Source: Trichuris trichiura
Taxonomy: Eukaryota; Nematoda; Enoplea; Trichinellida; Trichuridae
Length of the DNA stretch: 64,000 nt
Direction of reading: 5' to 3'
Assembly: GCA_037903355.1 (NCBI GenBank)
Contig: JBAJFE010000014.1
Location: forward strand, 4,092,001-4,156,000
Shown: piece by piece, positions 50,001 through 61,690 of the stretch
How positions within the stretch are numbered: the stretch's first letter is position 1
Layout: the number at the start of each line of letters is the position of its first letter
Position numbers and translations under genes: made by a program
Notes under the pieces: generated by a model
Database searches by the model: none
Told to the model about the DNA's origin: nothing
The model's input: only the letters and a program-made list of their open reading frames with translations

Positions 50001-52537
50001 GCATTCTCATCTCCTCCAACTTTCAACGGGAAGCTTTCTGCTCGAATCAGCCGACACTTGCCTAGTAAAGGTATGAACAGGTCCAGTTCAGTTTACCTAA
50101 GCGGTTTCTAGATCCTTTATATGAAAATAACGGCTTGCATAAGTCAAGCAAAGCAGCTCTGGCCGTAGTTTGAGAAAGAAAGCTCATTTTCGTTGCGCTG
50201 ACTTAATTCTAGACACACCTACTCAGACAATTGAACATAATGCAGTCGTTTAACAAATATGCTTCCTATGGCGCTGTTGCAATTGCCGTGATCCCAGAGT
50301 AGATTCTGTTTACCGTATCTAGAGATTCTTAGCTTATTCATGCAATAGGGATAATTCGACTCTGGTGGGAAAGGAGGTCTTCATTTTTAGCTGTCTTTGA
50401 ACAGCTGAGTTGCGCTATTGGCTCTGGTGATCGTGCCATCCCCATTAAAGGCCATGCAATTGGCATAGAACTATGCTCTCTCTGGGAGATTTGCTGCTAA
50501 CGCAATGAGCTACTCCAATGATTTCCTGCTCCCCATCGGAAATTATCAAACCGACGGCATTGATTTTCTAGTCATTCAATGGCCTGTCCGCCAGTGGATC
50601 CCGTTTGGACGAAATGTGATCACCGTATTGTACTAGTTTACCCGTCATCTCTAGACGATATTTACGCTCGCTAGGTCGCCCGCTGGCCAGCTTTCATGGA
50701 AGCATGATGTGCCCATAAAAACCTAACATTTTCATTTAGCGCGCCCTATAACACCTTAGCCCGTACCTATTTCAGCACACGACGGCCACATTTCCCGTTC
50801 GAGCATTGTTTTAAATTTCAAGAAATTTGGTAACTCTTCAAACAAGGGCACTGGATATGTCTTCAGCTGGTCTCCTGTATGCTCAGCCGTGCATCTGTCG
50901 CGATGAATTGAGATTCATTCAGTGCGTTTAAGTTTCATCTAGTGAGAGCAGTTTATCCAGAATTTTCAGGTGCTGATTTCCGTTCTTGCAAAGTCACCTG
51001 TGCTTTCCACACTGCTATTCTTTATTTTCTCGCTTTTCATCTCAGCCAGGCGCCTATTTTTTGTCGATGTTCTGACACCACGATTTCCTTTGTTAGCTTT
51101 TTCCTCTTCGCACTAAGCGGCATGCGACTTTCTGGTTGAATGAATAGCGCCTACATCGCCACTTGCATCAGCGATCAGCAAAACCTATCAGCTGCCCTAA
51201 AAGGTAAGGCGAGTTCACTGCTATCTCTCTAGTGCTTTATTTGACGTACTTCCTGTTTGAACCGAAGGAAACGTTTCTTTGACTACATGTTCGTGCACCA
51301 TTACTGCAAGTTCTTGGGGGCGACGTCATATTCATATATATATATATATATGAATTTGCTAGCTGTCATGTGACATCTAGGATGCTATGTTTCATAGCTG
51401 CCATGTAAAAATTCATTGGGAATGTTCTCTCGAGTAGTTCAATACTTGGTAAACTTCGCTTTTGGCAAATATTGATTCGCTCAGGCGAATATGGCACTAG
51501 AAAATAATAGATTACTGGCACGCTTTTCCGGGATGACTGGTGACACCTTGCACACCGCTTAACCTCTGCAAGAATCTCTTTTCTCAAGCGAACTTGGTCG
51601 TAAGTTTTGTAGGATAACGTAAAACATAGAGATAAGTAGGTCTGAGCAACTGTTCAGGCATTCCGCAATGCCCAATCCCCGTTAAACAATGACATGAGAA
51701 CAATATCCACCGCTGGTATTGGACTTTTAAAAACTAGTTTTTCTTTTATAACTTTTCAATGGTCCTTTGTGGTCAAACACGGCCTGCGCACTAACGCAAC
51801 TGGTTCTGCACCGACAAAAATATTAGACAGCTGTAGTAACACATTTAATAGATTGACACAACCTAGTTTAATCTACTTTCATGGGATTAATCCTATACTT
51901 ACAATCTCATTTACACGGCTCCACTGTCTCGTGGGTCGATAGCAGTTGGCGTCCACGCGCAATGTTATGTGAAGGCCAAATCCCATCGGCATATCAGAAC
52001 CAGAACAGCATGAATTTCATGCGCTTTTCAAAACAGATGGTTTCAGTTTGTTATTCACCGTGCATTTGCGTCTATGGCCGCGACAGATCGGCTTGTGGCC
52101 GTCTGTTTAAAATTTGCTGTTTCCTATTTACCAGTGACCCTTATTGCTCTCATGACACCAGACGTTGCATACACCCACCCGCTTGAATTATAGCGCCCTG
52201 CTTTACTGCCCAAGGAGAACAGCCAATTGAAATTAGAATATTAAAATTGACGCAAGCAAAAGCAGTCAGCCGAGATGTACCGGCGGTGGTCACGACAAGG
52301 TTGACTGACCTGACAAGTCTTTCGTGCGCAAATGAGCTGCCAGATCATATCGACAAGTGACTGTGGGCGAATCGTCGATTCGAGAGAAAAGCGTGACCCA
52401 ACGACGCGTACATTGTGTCCTTCTTTTCCCTTAGCAGTAGCTGCGATAGAGTTTGATGTTCATGCCTTTCTTTAGAGTATGAAGGTATCCATTTGACGCG
52501 AGAAGATTGAATACATTTGTATCGGTATCAGCGAACT
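47052..52537. other. Gene-poor stretch
   Basis: No recognisable coding sequence on either strand, only short frames (47545-47775, 49699-49919, 51694-52186). A self-complementary TA run lies at about 51332-51357. The end of this stretch must contain the promoter of the Skeletor-like gene. Further exons of the DM13 gene at 40 kb could hide here. Confidence 0.35.
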
Positions 52538-55500
52538 ATGGAAGTGCGACACCCCTCTCTAGCGATGCTCAAATTTAATTTGCTCGTCGTTCTGCCTTGG
52601 TTTTTCATGCCGTCGCGTAAGTATAAGAGCTGGTGAAGTACCAAATTTTTTTCAATTTGTCATCTCATTTAAATAAGCAGCGCATTTTTTATGTCACTGG
52701 TGCTGGCGTCAGTCTCGCGAAACTTCATTTCCATAATTTGTTCATATTTACATTAACGTTTTATTATTGAAATATTAAAACAATGCCTTCAAAGCTGCGC
52801 GCTAAGGACTTATAAATGCCTTCGAGGTGGCGCGCAAAAAACTTCAGAAAACATTTTACCTATTAGCCTACACTTGCCAGTTTATTCCGGCAGTTTGGGG
52901 GGTAAATGCTTTCATTAAACTTGGCCATAAAAATTCTATAAAAACATGATAGTTTAGGGTCAAGAAGCTAGGTCACGTGTTAATTTTGAAGTCTTAATCA
53001 ACGACCATTGTTTAACTGATGAGTTAAGCAGAGTTGTACTTTCAGTCGCCAGAGGAGCACCAGAAGCTGAGCCATGGTACGGTGACTTCCTGGGTACATT
53101 GCCAGATCGCCAAGAAATTGGTATATTTGGCAAAGTCTATCTGGTGAACAGTACATGCTTGCAAATTTTAAATTTTACCTACAATGGTCAAGCACCTGGT
53201 GGGGCAAGCAGTGTTCTTTGACCTGATCTGCAAAGTCTCCTTGTAGATTTATTCTTCTGGCTGGACTCAGAAGAGCCACCTTCTCCTAGGGGAGTTAAAA
53301 TAGCTTCTTTCGAGTCCGGGTGAGTAGTATTTCTCGTTCTGCGAATTTGCACGCTCTGTGTTTTTTAAGCGACAAATCACTGCCACCGTACTATGACAAG
53401 CACGTGGTCATTACTTTGCCTTCGAATATTGCCATAACGGATTTCAGCACTTTCGGTCTATGGTGTCAGTCTTGTTCGGTAAGATACTCTATGCAAGACG
53501 ATACGCTTGCTGATAAACTTGGGAATCTTCCTGTTAGCAAGATTTCGGTCACGTTCGCCTGTCTCAAAGCCAGGCCCCTCCTACAGCTCAATTCCTGGAA
53601 GGAGGACTGCGGGCCACTTCGAAGGGCATGCGCTACAATGTAGGCTCCGGACCTGTTTTGATCATGGATCGTCGCACAGTTAAAATCTACGGCCTGACCT
53701 TCGATGGAAACCGGGCACCAGGTAATATGCAGATAACCAACTTAATTACGTTTGATTAATAACTGAACGTGGTCAAGTTCCATGTCCGCATGATAAGCGT
53801 ATCGATATCATGTAACAGTGACCACCGGTTTGAGTCAAATCTGGTTGCCATCGCATTTGGATTCTTTTCGCACCATTGATCACAAGCTGTTGTCTGCCAT
53901 TTTGATGGTTCTTCCACACAGGACCGCGTCAGCTAATAATGCATCGGGTTGTTAGAAACCGATCAATGACTTACGCTCTGCATGTTCTATCTTAACGAAA
54001 TGATCACCATAGTATTACGGGCAAGTATAAGCTTGTCTGCCCCATACTTCATGACAACAAATTAAAAGTAAGTACAATCGATAAATGAGCAATTTTTGAG
54101 AAATGCCAAGGAAAAATTTACTTCAGAGTTACACGATTATGCTACGCCGTCCTGGGCTATCATGGCTGTCTGAAATAAGTTGTTCTCTGACATTTCTCTA
54201 AGTGCCATCATCCCTACTACCACACGCATAGCATTTTTGACCTTTGAGATGTAGGCATTACAGATATTTGGTACTTTTTTGCTCTGTTTGATGCCGGAAG
54301 CAAACAATATAACTCACGTAAAAGTCACTTCATTCGACGACGCTTGAGAGTTCAGGTATGCGAAGACCTTGGCCTACACTTGAAATTGCTCATGATTCGA
54401 GTAGCCTTGCGTTTATATACAAATGACAGTATCTTTCATTCACAATGTCTTCTTATATTACCATTGTTCAGTTTTATTTCATGAGAGCTTTCCTGTGAAC
54501 AATCGATAAATAGGAGGGTCTATTAGGACTGGACCCTTCTGCTGGCAATGTTGACCTGACCTTGGCTTTCAGAGGTTGTTCTGGCGACCCCTAAATATGC
54601 ACACTCTTGAACGAGCCTTAATTCAGGGTTGTAAATCATTTTGAACAGATAGTGACGACATGGTGCACATTCTTTATTATCTACATTGATTTCTACTCAG
54701 GTTTTTCATTGCTCGTGTGTGATCTTGAAAACGGAGTAGTTTTATGTGATTGTTTAGCAGTGAATAACGGATGAGTTAGTGTCCAGTCTTACGTGAACAG
54801 CATGTGAAAAAGTTACATGCGACTTCAGAGATAAAATCAATGAACAACATCAGTTACGATTTAAAAGGGAAAATTGATGGCATGTACACAATAAATCAGT
54901 CAGCTGACTGTCACAGTCATTCACGTGAATGCACTGCTCCTTTTCTAACTGTTAGCGCTGCATATGTTATCCTATTTGCTTTGAATAAACAGATGGTGTT
55001 AAAAGATAGTATCATGCTTTGGTTAATATAGTCCGTTTAGACGTTGCGTGCACAGTGACTAAATTCAGGGTACTGAGTTTTAACGGAGGGGTTTTATTGC
55101 CCAAAGGACCACTTCACGCCATTGTGTAACAAACTTCCCAGTACTTTCGAGCGATCTGGCCTGACCAGAGAAATAGCGTTTAATGATGAACTGGTCATTG
55201 ATTTACGATTGAATGATTGTTATGTATTAATGAGTACCGCAGCCAAAACAGGGGTGGAAAGCAAGGAAATTAAACTTCCATAAAGTGAAATGGCTTCAAT
55301 GATTTGAATGCTGTGCATATGAAGGTTGTTCAACTTTCTCGCCAGAGCAAACTAAGGCGAACGCTTTCAGCCCGGTGAATTCTGCTCAATAATTTTTGCA
55401 TGCCCATTTCGAGCTACTTGGCAACGGATTACGGAAAAGTATTCCTCGTAGCTAGACACTACGCTTTGATTTCTCTGCCTCCCTTCTAGCCGTCAGAGCA

Positions 55501-57889
55501 GCAGTCATATGGCTGAGTGAATACTGCTTATCAGCACCGCCTAGGTAGACTCTGAAGAAGAAGAAAAACAAAAACTACGCTGAATGAAAGTTTTCCAGAA
55601 CAAGCAAAAACATAGTTTCTTGGTACGGGACCGTATAGTTTCATTAGGTTGCTTCTTTTTTATACGGATTGTAAGTCCCGTTGAAAAATTTTACTACTAA
55701 TTTCTCCGGAGCTTTCGGGTCCAAACGCGACCCGTCATCAGCGGTCTTAAAATGATGTAATCATTTTAAGACCATTTTAAGACCAATTACATCATTTTAA
55801 AACCGCTGATGACGGGTCGCGTTTGGACCCGAAAGCTCCGGAGAAATTAGTAGTAAAATTTTTCAACGGGACTTACAATCCGTATAAAAAAAGAAGCAGC
55901 CTAATGAAACAAGCAAAAGCGAGTTAAATCCCTGCCGACGATGAAAAAATATGCACTGGTTATGAAAAGATTATTTTCTAATTTGAACAGATAGTTCTGC
56001 TGAATATAATCGTCTGTCAATTATTATTTTTTCGTATGAAAATCTTGGCACATTTTGCCCTGCCTGTTCTCTTTCATATCTTAAATTCTTAAGCTGCCAT
56101 CACTGCATTGTTGAAAAATGAAATACTGTATGACGAAGGTATGAATCCTGGAATTCTGTTCCCTCGTCCAGATCAATTCAACCCAACGTGGATTTTTAAT
56201 GAACTTTTTTGCATTTGGTTCGACTTTAGAAGGTTCTGTCCTGTGGCGCTACTTAGAACGCGTACAGCTAAACAGCTGTAAAGAAATGAAGTGGGGATAC
56301 TCGTTTAACTGTTATTAGCAAACCAGTACGTCTAATTTGCTTAAAATTTTTGAGAAAAAGTTAGGATTGATAACTTTTCCTGAAACCATTTCTGCTTTCA
56401 GACAGTTTTTTCTTTGTTGGCAAGGGACCAGAGCCACGAAGAGGCGATGGTGTAAAAGTTTTGGTTAGAGGAAAGGACTCGCCAGACCAGTACTTTATTG
56501 TTTGAAATTTGCATACAGCTGCTTAATATGCGTCTTTAAGAATTTCAAGTCTGAAAGAGCTGTACACTGGAGAAAAAGATTTAATTCTTGAACTTCCTCC
56601 ATCTCACAACATATATAAAATTGACTGGATAAGCCTGTATTGCTACCGCTTTGCCGTTAATTTTGCTCACATTCGAATACAAAATATTTCTGACCGAATT
56701 CCTCCCTACGTACCTGCGGCAAAACACGTGAGAACATTGCAGACTTTAGTGCATGCGAGCGAATACTTTGACTGTTAGGTTCTCACGCCTAAAGAAAAGA
56801 AACGCGAACCATGGTCCATTGTCACTCTGCTCGGCAAGGTTCCTCGCACAACGTTCACCTTTCAACTTGGTCCTCCTGGCGGTGCCCGCGCTTATGAATC
56901 GCTTGCCAAGGCCAAACCTGGCGAATTTGTCTGGTATGTCAATGGGTATATGACTCCGGAATTATGGGTTCAGCGTGGCGTAACGTACACAATGAGGTAG
57001 TAGACCTTTAACTTTTTGTGCACTCGACTGCAAGAGCAATTTTACAGAGTAGAAGGTGGCGATGATACCATACTGGAACGTTTCTTCAATCCTCTATATA
57101 TATCTGATGATCCTTATGGTGGGTATGCCAAACTGGCTGATGAAGACAAAAGTGTAAATAAATTGACTTAGTGAATGACAGCAGTGACTAACATTTTGTT
57201 TTCAGCAAATAACTGTGTTCGCTGGCTTGAACAAGCAGTCCCAACCATATGATGGAACTGAATCAAACGGAGAAAAGGCTTGTAAGGATTCCTACTTATT
57301 CAATAAGAAGTGTAAAGCTACCTAAGGACAGTGTCCAGCTTATATTTATAAAGGCAGCCTTAGCGAGACTTATGCACGCTAAAAAATGTGGGATGTGTAC
57401 GCAATAATTTGACTTGCTTTTAGATGGCAGACTCTGCCGCTTCATCAGTAAGGATCCTTCGCAAAGTCCTGATTCTATGGACAGTTTTCAACAATTCAAG
57501 AAGCACTTAGTACTAAGATGCCTTCACGGAAATGCCGGTGTATTTCAATGGACACCTGATCAGAGAACGCCTGATGTAGTTTATTATCAGGTGCATTTAG
57601 GTGTTCAATCAAGTATACCACTCATGTCAAATTATTTCAGAGTTATACAAACTTCAACATGGGCTGGAAAATCGTAGTTACTGATGAAATTCCAACAGAC
57701 TTACCCTTTACGGAAGAAGAGCCGTACAGCTATGAACTGCTAGACAGTGTCGAGGAGGGCATGTATAAGAAAACTGGTGGAAATCATCAAGAACCTCGTG
57801 GTTCTTCAGCGGAGGCGATCCGGAATTCATGGATGGCATGCTTCGCTCTAATTTTTACCCTGCTTTTGAGCAGCGTAAAATCATACTGA
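52538..57889 (+). CDS. Skeletor-like protein with two DM13 domains
   Basis: Twelve exons: 52538-52616, 53046-53198, 53247-53319, 53370-53478, 53538-53721, 56402-56489, 56541-56727, 56779-56996, 57048-57153, 57206-57281, 57424-57590 and 57641-57889. Together 1689 bases, 562 aa, all phases consistent. An N-terminal signal peptide (LLVVLPWFFMPS) is followed by DM13 domain 1 (about 37-142, WYGDFLGTL to SQDFGHVRL), domain 2 (about 160-275, VGSGPVLIMDRRTVKI to VNFAHIRI) and the Skeletor C-terminal domain (TFQLGPPGGARAY, ELWVQRGVTYTMRVEGGDD, FQWTPDQRTPDVVYYQ, NMGWKIVV). The DOMON domain usual between DM13 and this end is absent. In the YYQ-C-F-T type motif Cys is replaced by Ser (YYQSYTN). The last residues (WMACFALIFTLLLSSV) form a hydrophobic tail fit for a membrane or GPI anchor. 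Probably a cell-surface or matrix protein; the function is not known. Confidence 0.9.
55713..55741 (-). ncRNA. Hammerhead-like core, left arm of element D
   Basis: Minus strand: CTGATGA, CGGGTC, loop GCGTTTG, GACCCG, AAAG. Confidence 0.55.
55806..55834 (+). ncRNA. Hammerhead-like core, right arm of element D
   Basis: Plus strand: CTGATGA, CGGGTC, loop GCGTTTG, GACCCG, AAAG, then CTCCGGAG. The loop is one base longer than in elements A to C. Confidence 0.55.
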
Positions 57890-59927
57890 AACGGGAAGTT
57901 AGTTCATGGACAGCAGGCATGCGGTTTGCCCTCCTTCAGCTTCTCCTGCTCTGTAACTACGAAAGCCAGTTTTTCTTCGGTGTGATATCTGCTTCAGCAG
58001 TTTCTCGTCTTGCACGAAACGAGAAATCGCAGCTTCACTTGTTTCACTCTTAATGTTGCATGGGGAACTAGTCACTTACACCAGTCGACCTTCTTATGAT
58101 CACAGTGAGCACAAAAGTTCCTGGTTGATGCATTCTCCTAACGTGAGAAAGCAGAAGGTGCTTCCTCTTCTCATTAATCATACAACATTTGTGCCATATG
58201 TCCCACTGAAAAAACTTTTGCAGTGATCTAGGAACTGTGTTTGATAATTGTTCATATTAAAGTAGCAAATCGAGACTTATGAAATTTTAAATGATATTGA
58301 GACCTGTGTGTTGGAACATTTCTTTCTTAGGTGGCTTTTGCAGTTAACATGGCAAGAACACAGTTCAGTGCAGTAAACTTCAAGCCCTAAAAGCAGCACC
58401 AAGACGCAGAACTAATAACAAGATCAATGAAATGAAGCTTTGATTGTTAACGCATGCTCAACTTCGTTCGTCAGAGAGCAGATTTATAACTGAGCACCTG
58501 CACTTTCTTTCTAAAGTTTACCGTCACTGAGCCATGGAATGAAAAAGAACCTGACGCTTAATTCGCCTGAAAATTGCTTACTTGCCAGTTTTGCCTACTG
58601 CTACATTAATGGAACTACAGCAAACAGCTTCCCATAAAAGATATGTTTTCTTCTGCTTCTCAACGTCTGGACAGCACAAGCTTTGTTTCTTCATGCACAA
58701 TGCTTTAATATGCGTCAGTTAAATTAGAAATACATTTACTCATTTTTTTGCTTTAACTGAACCAGCCTATTATTTAATTATTCAGCTTTTTTAAACAGAG
58801 GAGCATGCAGGCCAAACGATCTATCATTTCCTTCGCAAAGTATTGTTTACAGCTTCAAGTTGAGTTGGTGAAAAATGGAGTGGGCTGGTCGTCCTGGCCG
58901 AACATCAGAAATGGTATCTTGAAAGCACTGTAACCAAATGCTGAAGTGATAATGAGAAAATTCAAATTCCCGTTGATCATGATTAGCGTAAGCCGCGTGA
59001 GCGAAGCTTAAAATCGACTCCTGTTTGGCCAACAGGAGTCAGGCTCTCAGCAGCCACTTACCGTACCAGAAATTCCAAGGAGAAAACAGCCTTTCATGGT
59101 ATCTGCGAGTCAGACAGGAGTCCATTTTTTGTCCTGCTTCGGTTGTGTATATTCATCGTAAGCAACAGAAACTTAAGTTTTCCGGTTGTTTAACCTGCAT
59201 CGTATCTGCTCCACTGTATATACAAGGGCAGATTGCGACGATTTTACAACTTATGTATAAAATGCTTGCCCTCTATAGAAAGTCTGATGTTTTTTAGACA
59301 AAGTAAAAAGTTTCTGCGTTATTTTAGTATCGTGCCAGGCATCACGTAGAAATACAGGTTTTCGGCAACACAACCGGCTGCATAATACCAAAAATAACAA
59401 AGCATAGTTTATGACACAAATGTCAATTCCTGAAATATTGCTTGGAGTAAGACATATCGAAACTCATCAATGTCACATGGGAGAAGATTCAACGAGAGAT
59501 AACTTTAATATCGAGAAAAAACGCATCGAACATGAAAAACAGAAAAAGGATTGAGCAGTTAAAAAACAATTTGGCTGACTAGAGGCTCTTGCTAGGCAAA
59601 TTAATTGTAAAAGCTGCGTAACAGCAAGAACTGAATAAATAAATGAACAGTTCGAACAAACGGTTAACTTTTTCAAAGATTTAAGATTCAGAAGAAATAA
59701 GTTTCATTCTTACATTGTAAAAAAAATTAAAACATGAATACTCGAGAATCAAGAACAGAAAATGCTGCAACAGAAGATTCGAAATACCCTTTTTCGCTTC
59801 AAGAAAAAAACGTGTCTTCAGAAAATGCTTGAACGTGAAGCCGCAGCTGACAAATGACAACTATCAGGAATTGAAGGATTGAGCATACTAGAAGCCAGCA
59901 GCTTCCACTATACTTTTTAAACAAATG
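57890..59927. other. Intergenic after the Skeletor-like gene
   Basis: No gene recognised. 59460-59880 is rich in Lys/Glu/Gln-type codons broken by stops on the plus strand (for example IEKKRIEHEKQKKD), like a decayed coiled-coil sequence, but it is too broken to assign. Confidence 0.35.
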
Positions 59928-61141
59928 TACAGTCGGCCCTCGTTATTCGCGGCCTCGTTATCCGCGTAATTCTATACAACGCGGTTTGTCCGGCGTGAAA
60001 TAGTGACGTCATCTTTTACATGGCAGTACACAAGATAAAGCCTAGAACAGTCAGTGGCTGCTGGAAGCGTTTGTGGGGAGACGCAGTCAGTGAATGCGAG
60101 GAATTAGATGCAATCGATGAGGAGGTCACGGACGTAGTGAATATTGCCAAGGAGTTGAGAGGTGAGGGTTTCTCTGACATGATAGAAGACGTCATCAGGG
60201 AGCACATAGAAAGTTGTGGAGAACTGTTCACAAACGAGGAACTCGAGGAACTGATGCAATCGCCTAAGGACCGTGACGACGACGATAACGTTATAGAAGA
60301 TAGAGAAGCTCAGACCCCCTCTGATTAGACGCTGCAAATGCGTGCCAGTGTTTTCCGGCAAGTACAGGTCCTGAAGGATATGATTGCTGACTACGATCCA
60401 TCCATTGGAACGTGGCATCATGATTATACGAAAAATAATGACTTCGTTGAAGCAGCTACAAGATTTATTCGATAAAGCGAAGAAAACCCAGATACATCTG
60501 CCTATAACAATGTTTTTAAATAAAGCTCCGGCAGTTGTGAAGACCAACATGTTAAGGTGAGAAGTCCTGATACCAACAAATTCAAAAAACCTTAGCACTG
60601 GCCGTTCTCCAGGAGATCTGCGCCCACTTATAGAAAGTGGATAAATTGATTCATGATGCCCCAAACGTTTCCGCCGTAAACGTTTTGCTCTGTGTGGGTG
60701 TGTTCTTTGTGATGTTCACTATTTCTGCTTATGTGTGCCTCTGTTTTATATTTCCCCTGCTCTGTACCCATTCCGCTCACCAGCACCTCGTTTAGCTCAT
60801 TAAAGCAAGGTGATTCCAAGGCGTTTAAAAAAAGAGCATCTTACTTTCGTCCTTTCTTGTATTTAATGGCCTGGATTCTGATGGCTAACTCCATTGGACA
60901 AGCGCAGTCTCACTGATGTCATTATCTCGTAACTAGATTCCGTAGTACTAAGCTTCGAAGGGTCACTGGGTGTGATAACCATTCCAGAAGGAATTCAATG
61001 GCGTAGGACGAGATAGGCGGCTAGAGTATAAGCTATTTGGCGTTTTTCCTAGGGTATCCTATCTAATGTGGATTTGGCTTAACGCGGTGAAACGCTCAAA
61101 ATTTTGGACGAATTAACCGCGGATAACGAAGGGTGACTGTA
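59928..61141 (+). mobile_element. Tigger/pogo-type DNA transposon, internally deleted
   Basis: Terminal inverted repeats CAGTCGGCCCTCGTTATTCG (from 59930) and, on the other strand, CAGTCACCCTTCGTTATCCG (ending at 61139), flanked by TA on both sides as for Tc1/mariner-pogo insertions. About 1.2 kb long, it keeps only the C-terminal part of a transposase (60020-60328 and beyond), so it is non-autonomous. Confidence 0.82.
60020..60478 (+). pseudogene. Tigger-type transposase C-terminal remnant
   Basis: A frame from 60020 reads IKPRTVSGCWKRLWGDAV and the acidic stretch IREHIESCGELFTNEELEEL, which correspond to the end of the DDE domain and the following acidic region of Tigger transposases. A stop at 60326-60328 is followed in the same frame by more family-like sequence (VFRQVQVLKDMIADYDP). 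The DNA-binding and most of the catalytic part are missing. Confidence 0.7.
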
Positions 61142-61481
61142 TTTTAAAATTGGGAAAGCATTAATCATCGCAGTGATACCTTACTACATATGCCAGTTTA
61201 CCGCTGAAGACAGGCTGAGTGTGCACGTGAAAGCTTTTGTCGTGTTTGTTTTCACCAGAACAGTCCATGCCGTAAATAACGCGTTTACGACGAATTATGT
61301 TTAGATAAGGCAAGAAAAGAGTGTCATGAATGGTCTTTACAAAAAAATAGTACAGGAAAATGGAAGGAGAAATTCACAACGAAGCCTACTAATTTATTAG
61401 TGGAAAACAGGTGGAAAAGACTAGCACTGGTCTCTTAATCGCGACGAGAAAAGCTAAAATGACATTTTGAATTGCACTTAC

Positions 61482-61690
61482 CAATTCCTTTACACAGTAA
61501 AACCTCATATATCAGTACTCGTTCTTCCGCATACAAACTTCGCGAAACCGTGACTGCAGCCTGAGGACTGAGTGATATCAGCTGATCGAAAAAGTACTTT
61601 TGATCAGGAACTTTCTTAACTCGGTTTAAATTTTTTCGACAAAGGATGACTCTATGTTGGACATATAGTTGGATCAAAACTGCTTGAGCA
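61482..61690 (-). CDS. Probable exon of an unidentified gene
   Basis: A minus-strand frame reads about 70 codons (VLIQLYVQHRVILC, then DQKYFFDQLISLSPQ and RVLIYEVLLCKGI) and ends at an excellent donor (ATTG/GTAAGT). The composition looks like real helical protein. A following acceptor (CGATTAAG at about 61436) would keep the frame open. No family recognised and neither gene end located. Confidence 0.4.

Larger units (their letters stand above)
55599..55918 (+). mobile_element. Fold-back element D in intron 5 of the Skeletor-like gene
   Basis: Exact 11-base duplication AACAAGCAAAA (55599-55609 and 55908-55918). It starts with the inverted PLE tail (CATAGTTTCTTGGTACGGGA). Long arms enclose a centre that contains a further small repeat (TCATTTTAAGACC). 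Each arm has a hammerhead-like core. Some arm positions differ by one base. Confidence 0.88.

Noticed and set aside
51328..51357. Self-complementary TA run
   Set aside because: A plain TA microsatellite with a symmetrical flank; nothing else supports a functional structure.
60104..60664. 186-codon minus-strand frame
   Set aside because: It lies opposite the Tigger transposase remnant, which has real family similarity; the minus-strand translation resembles nothing.
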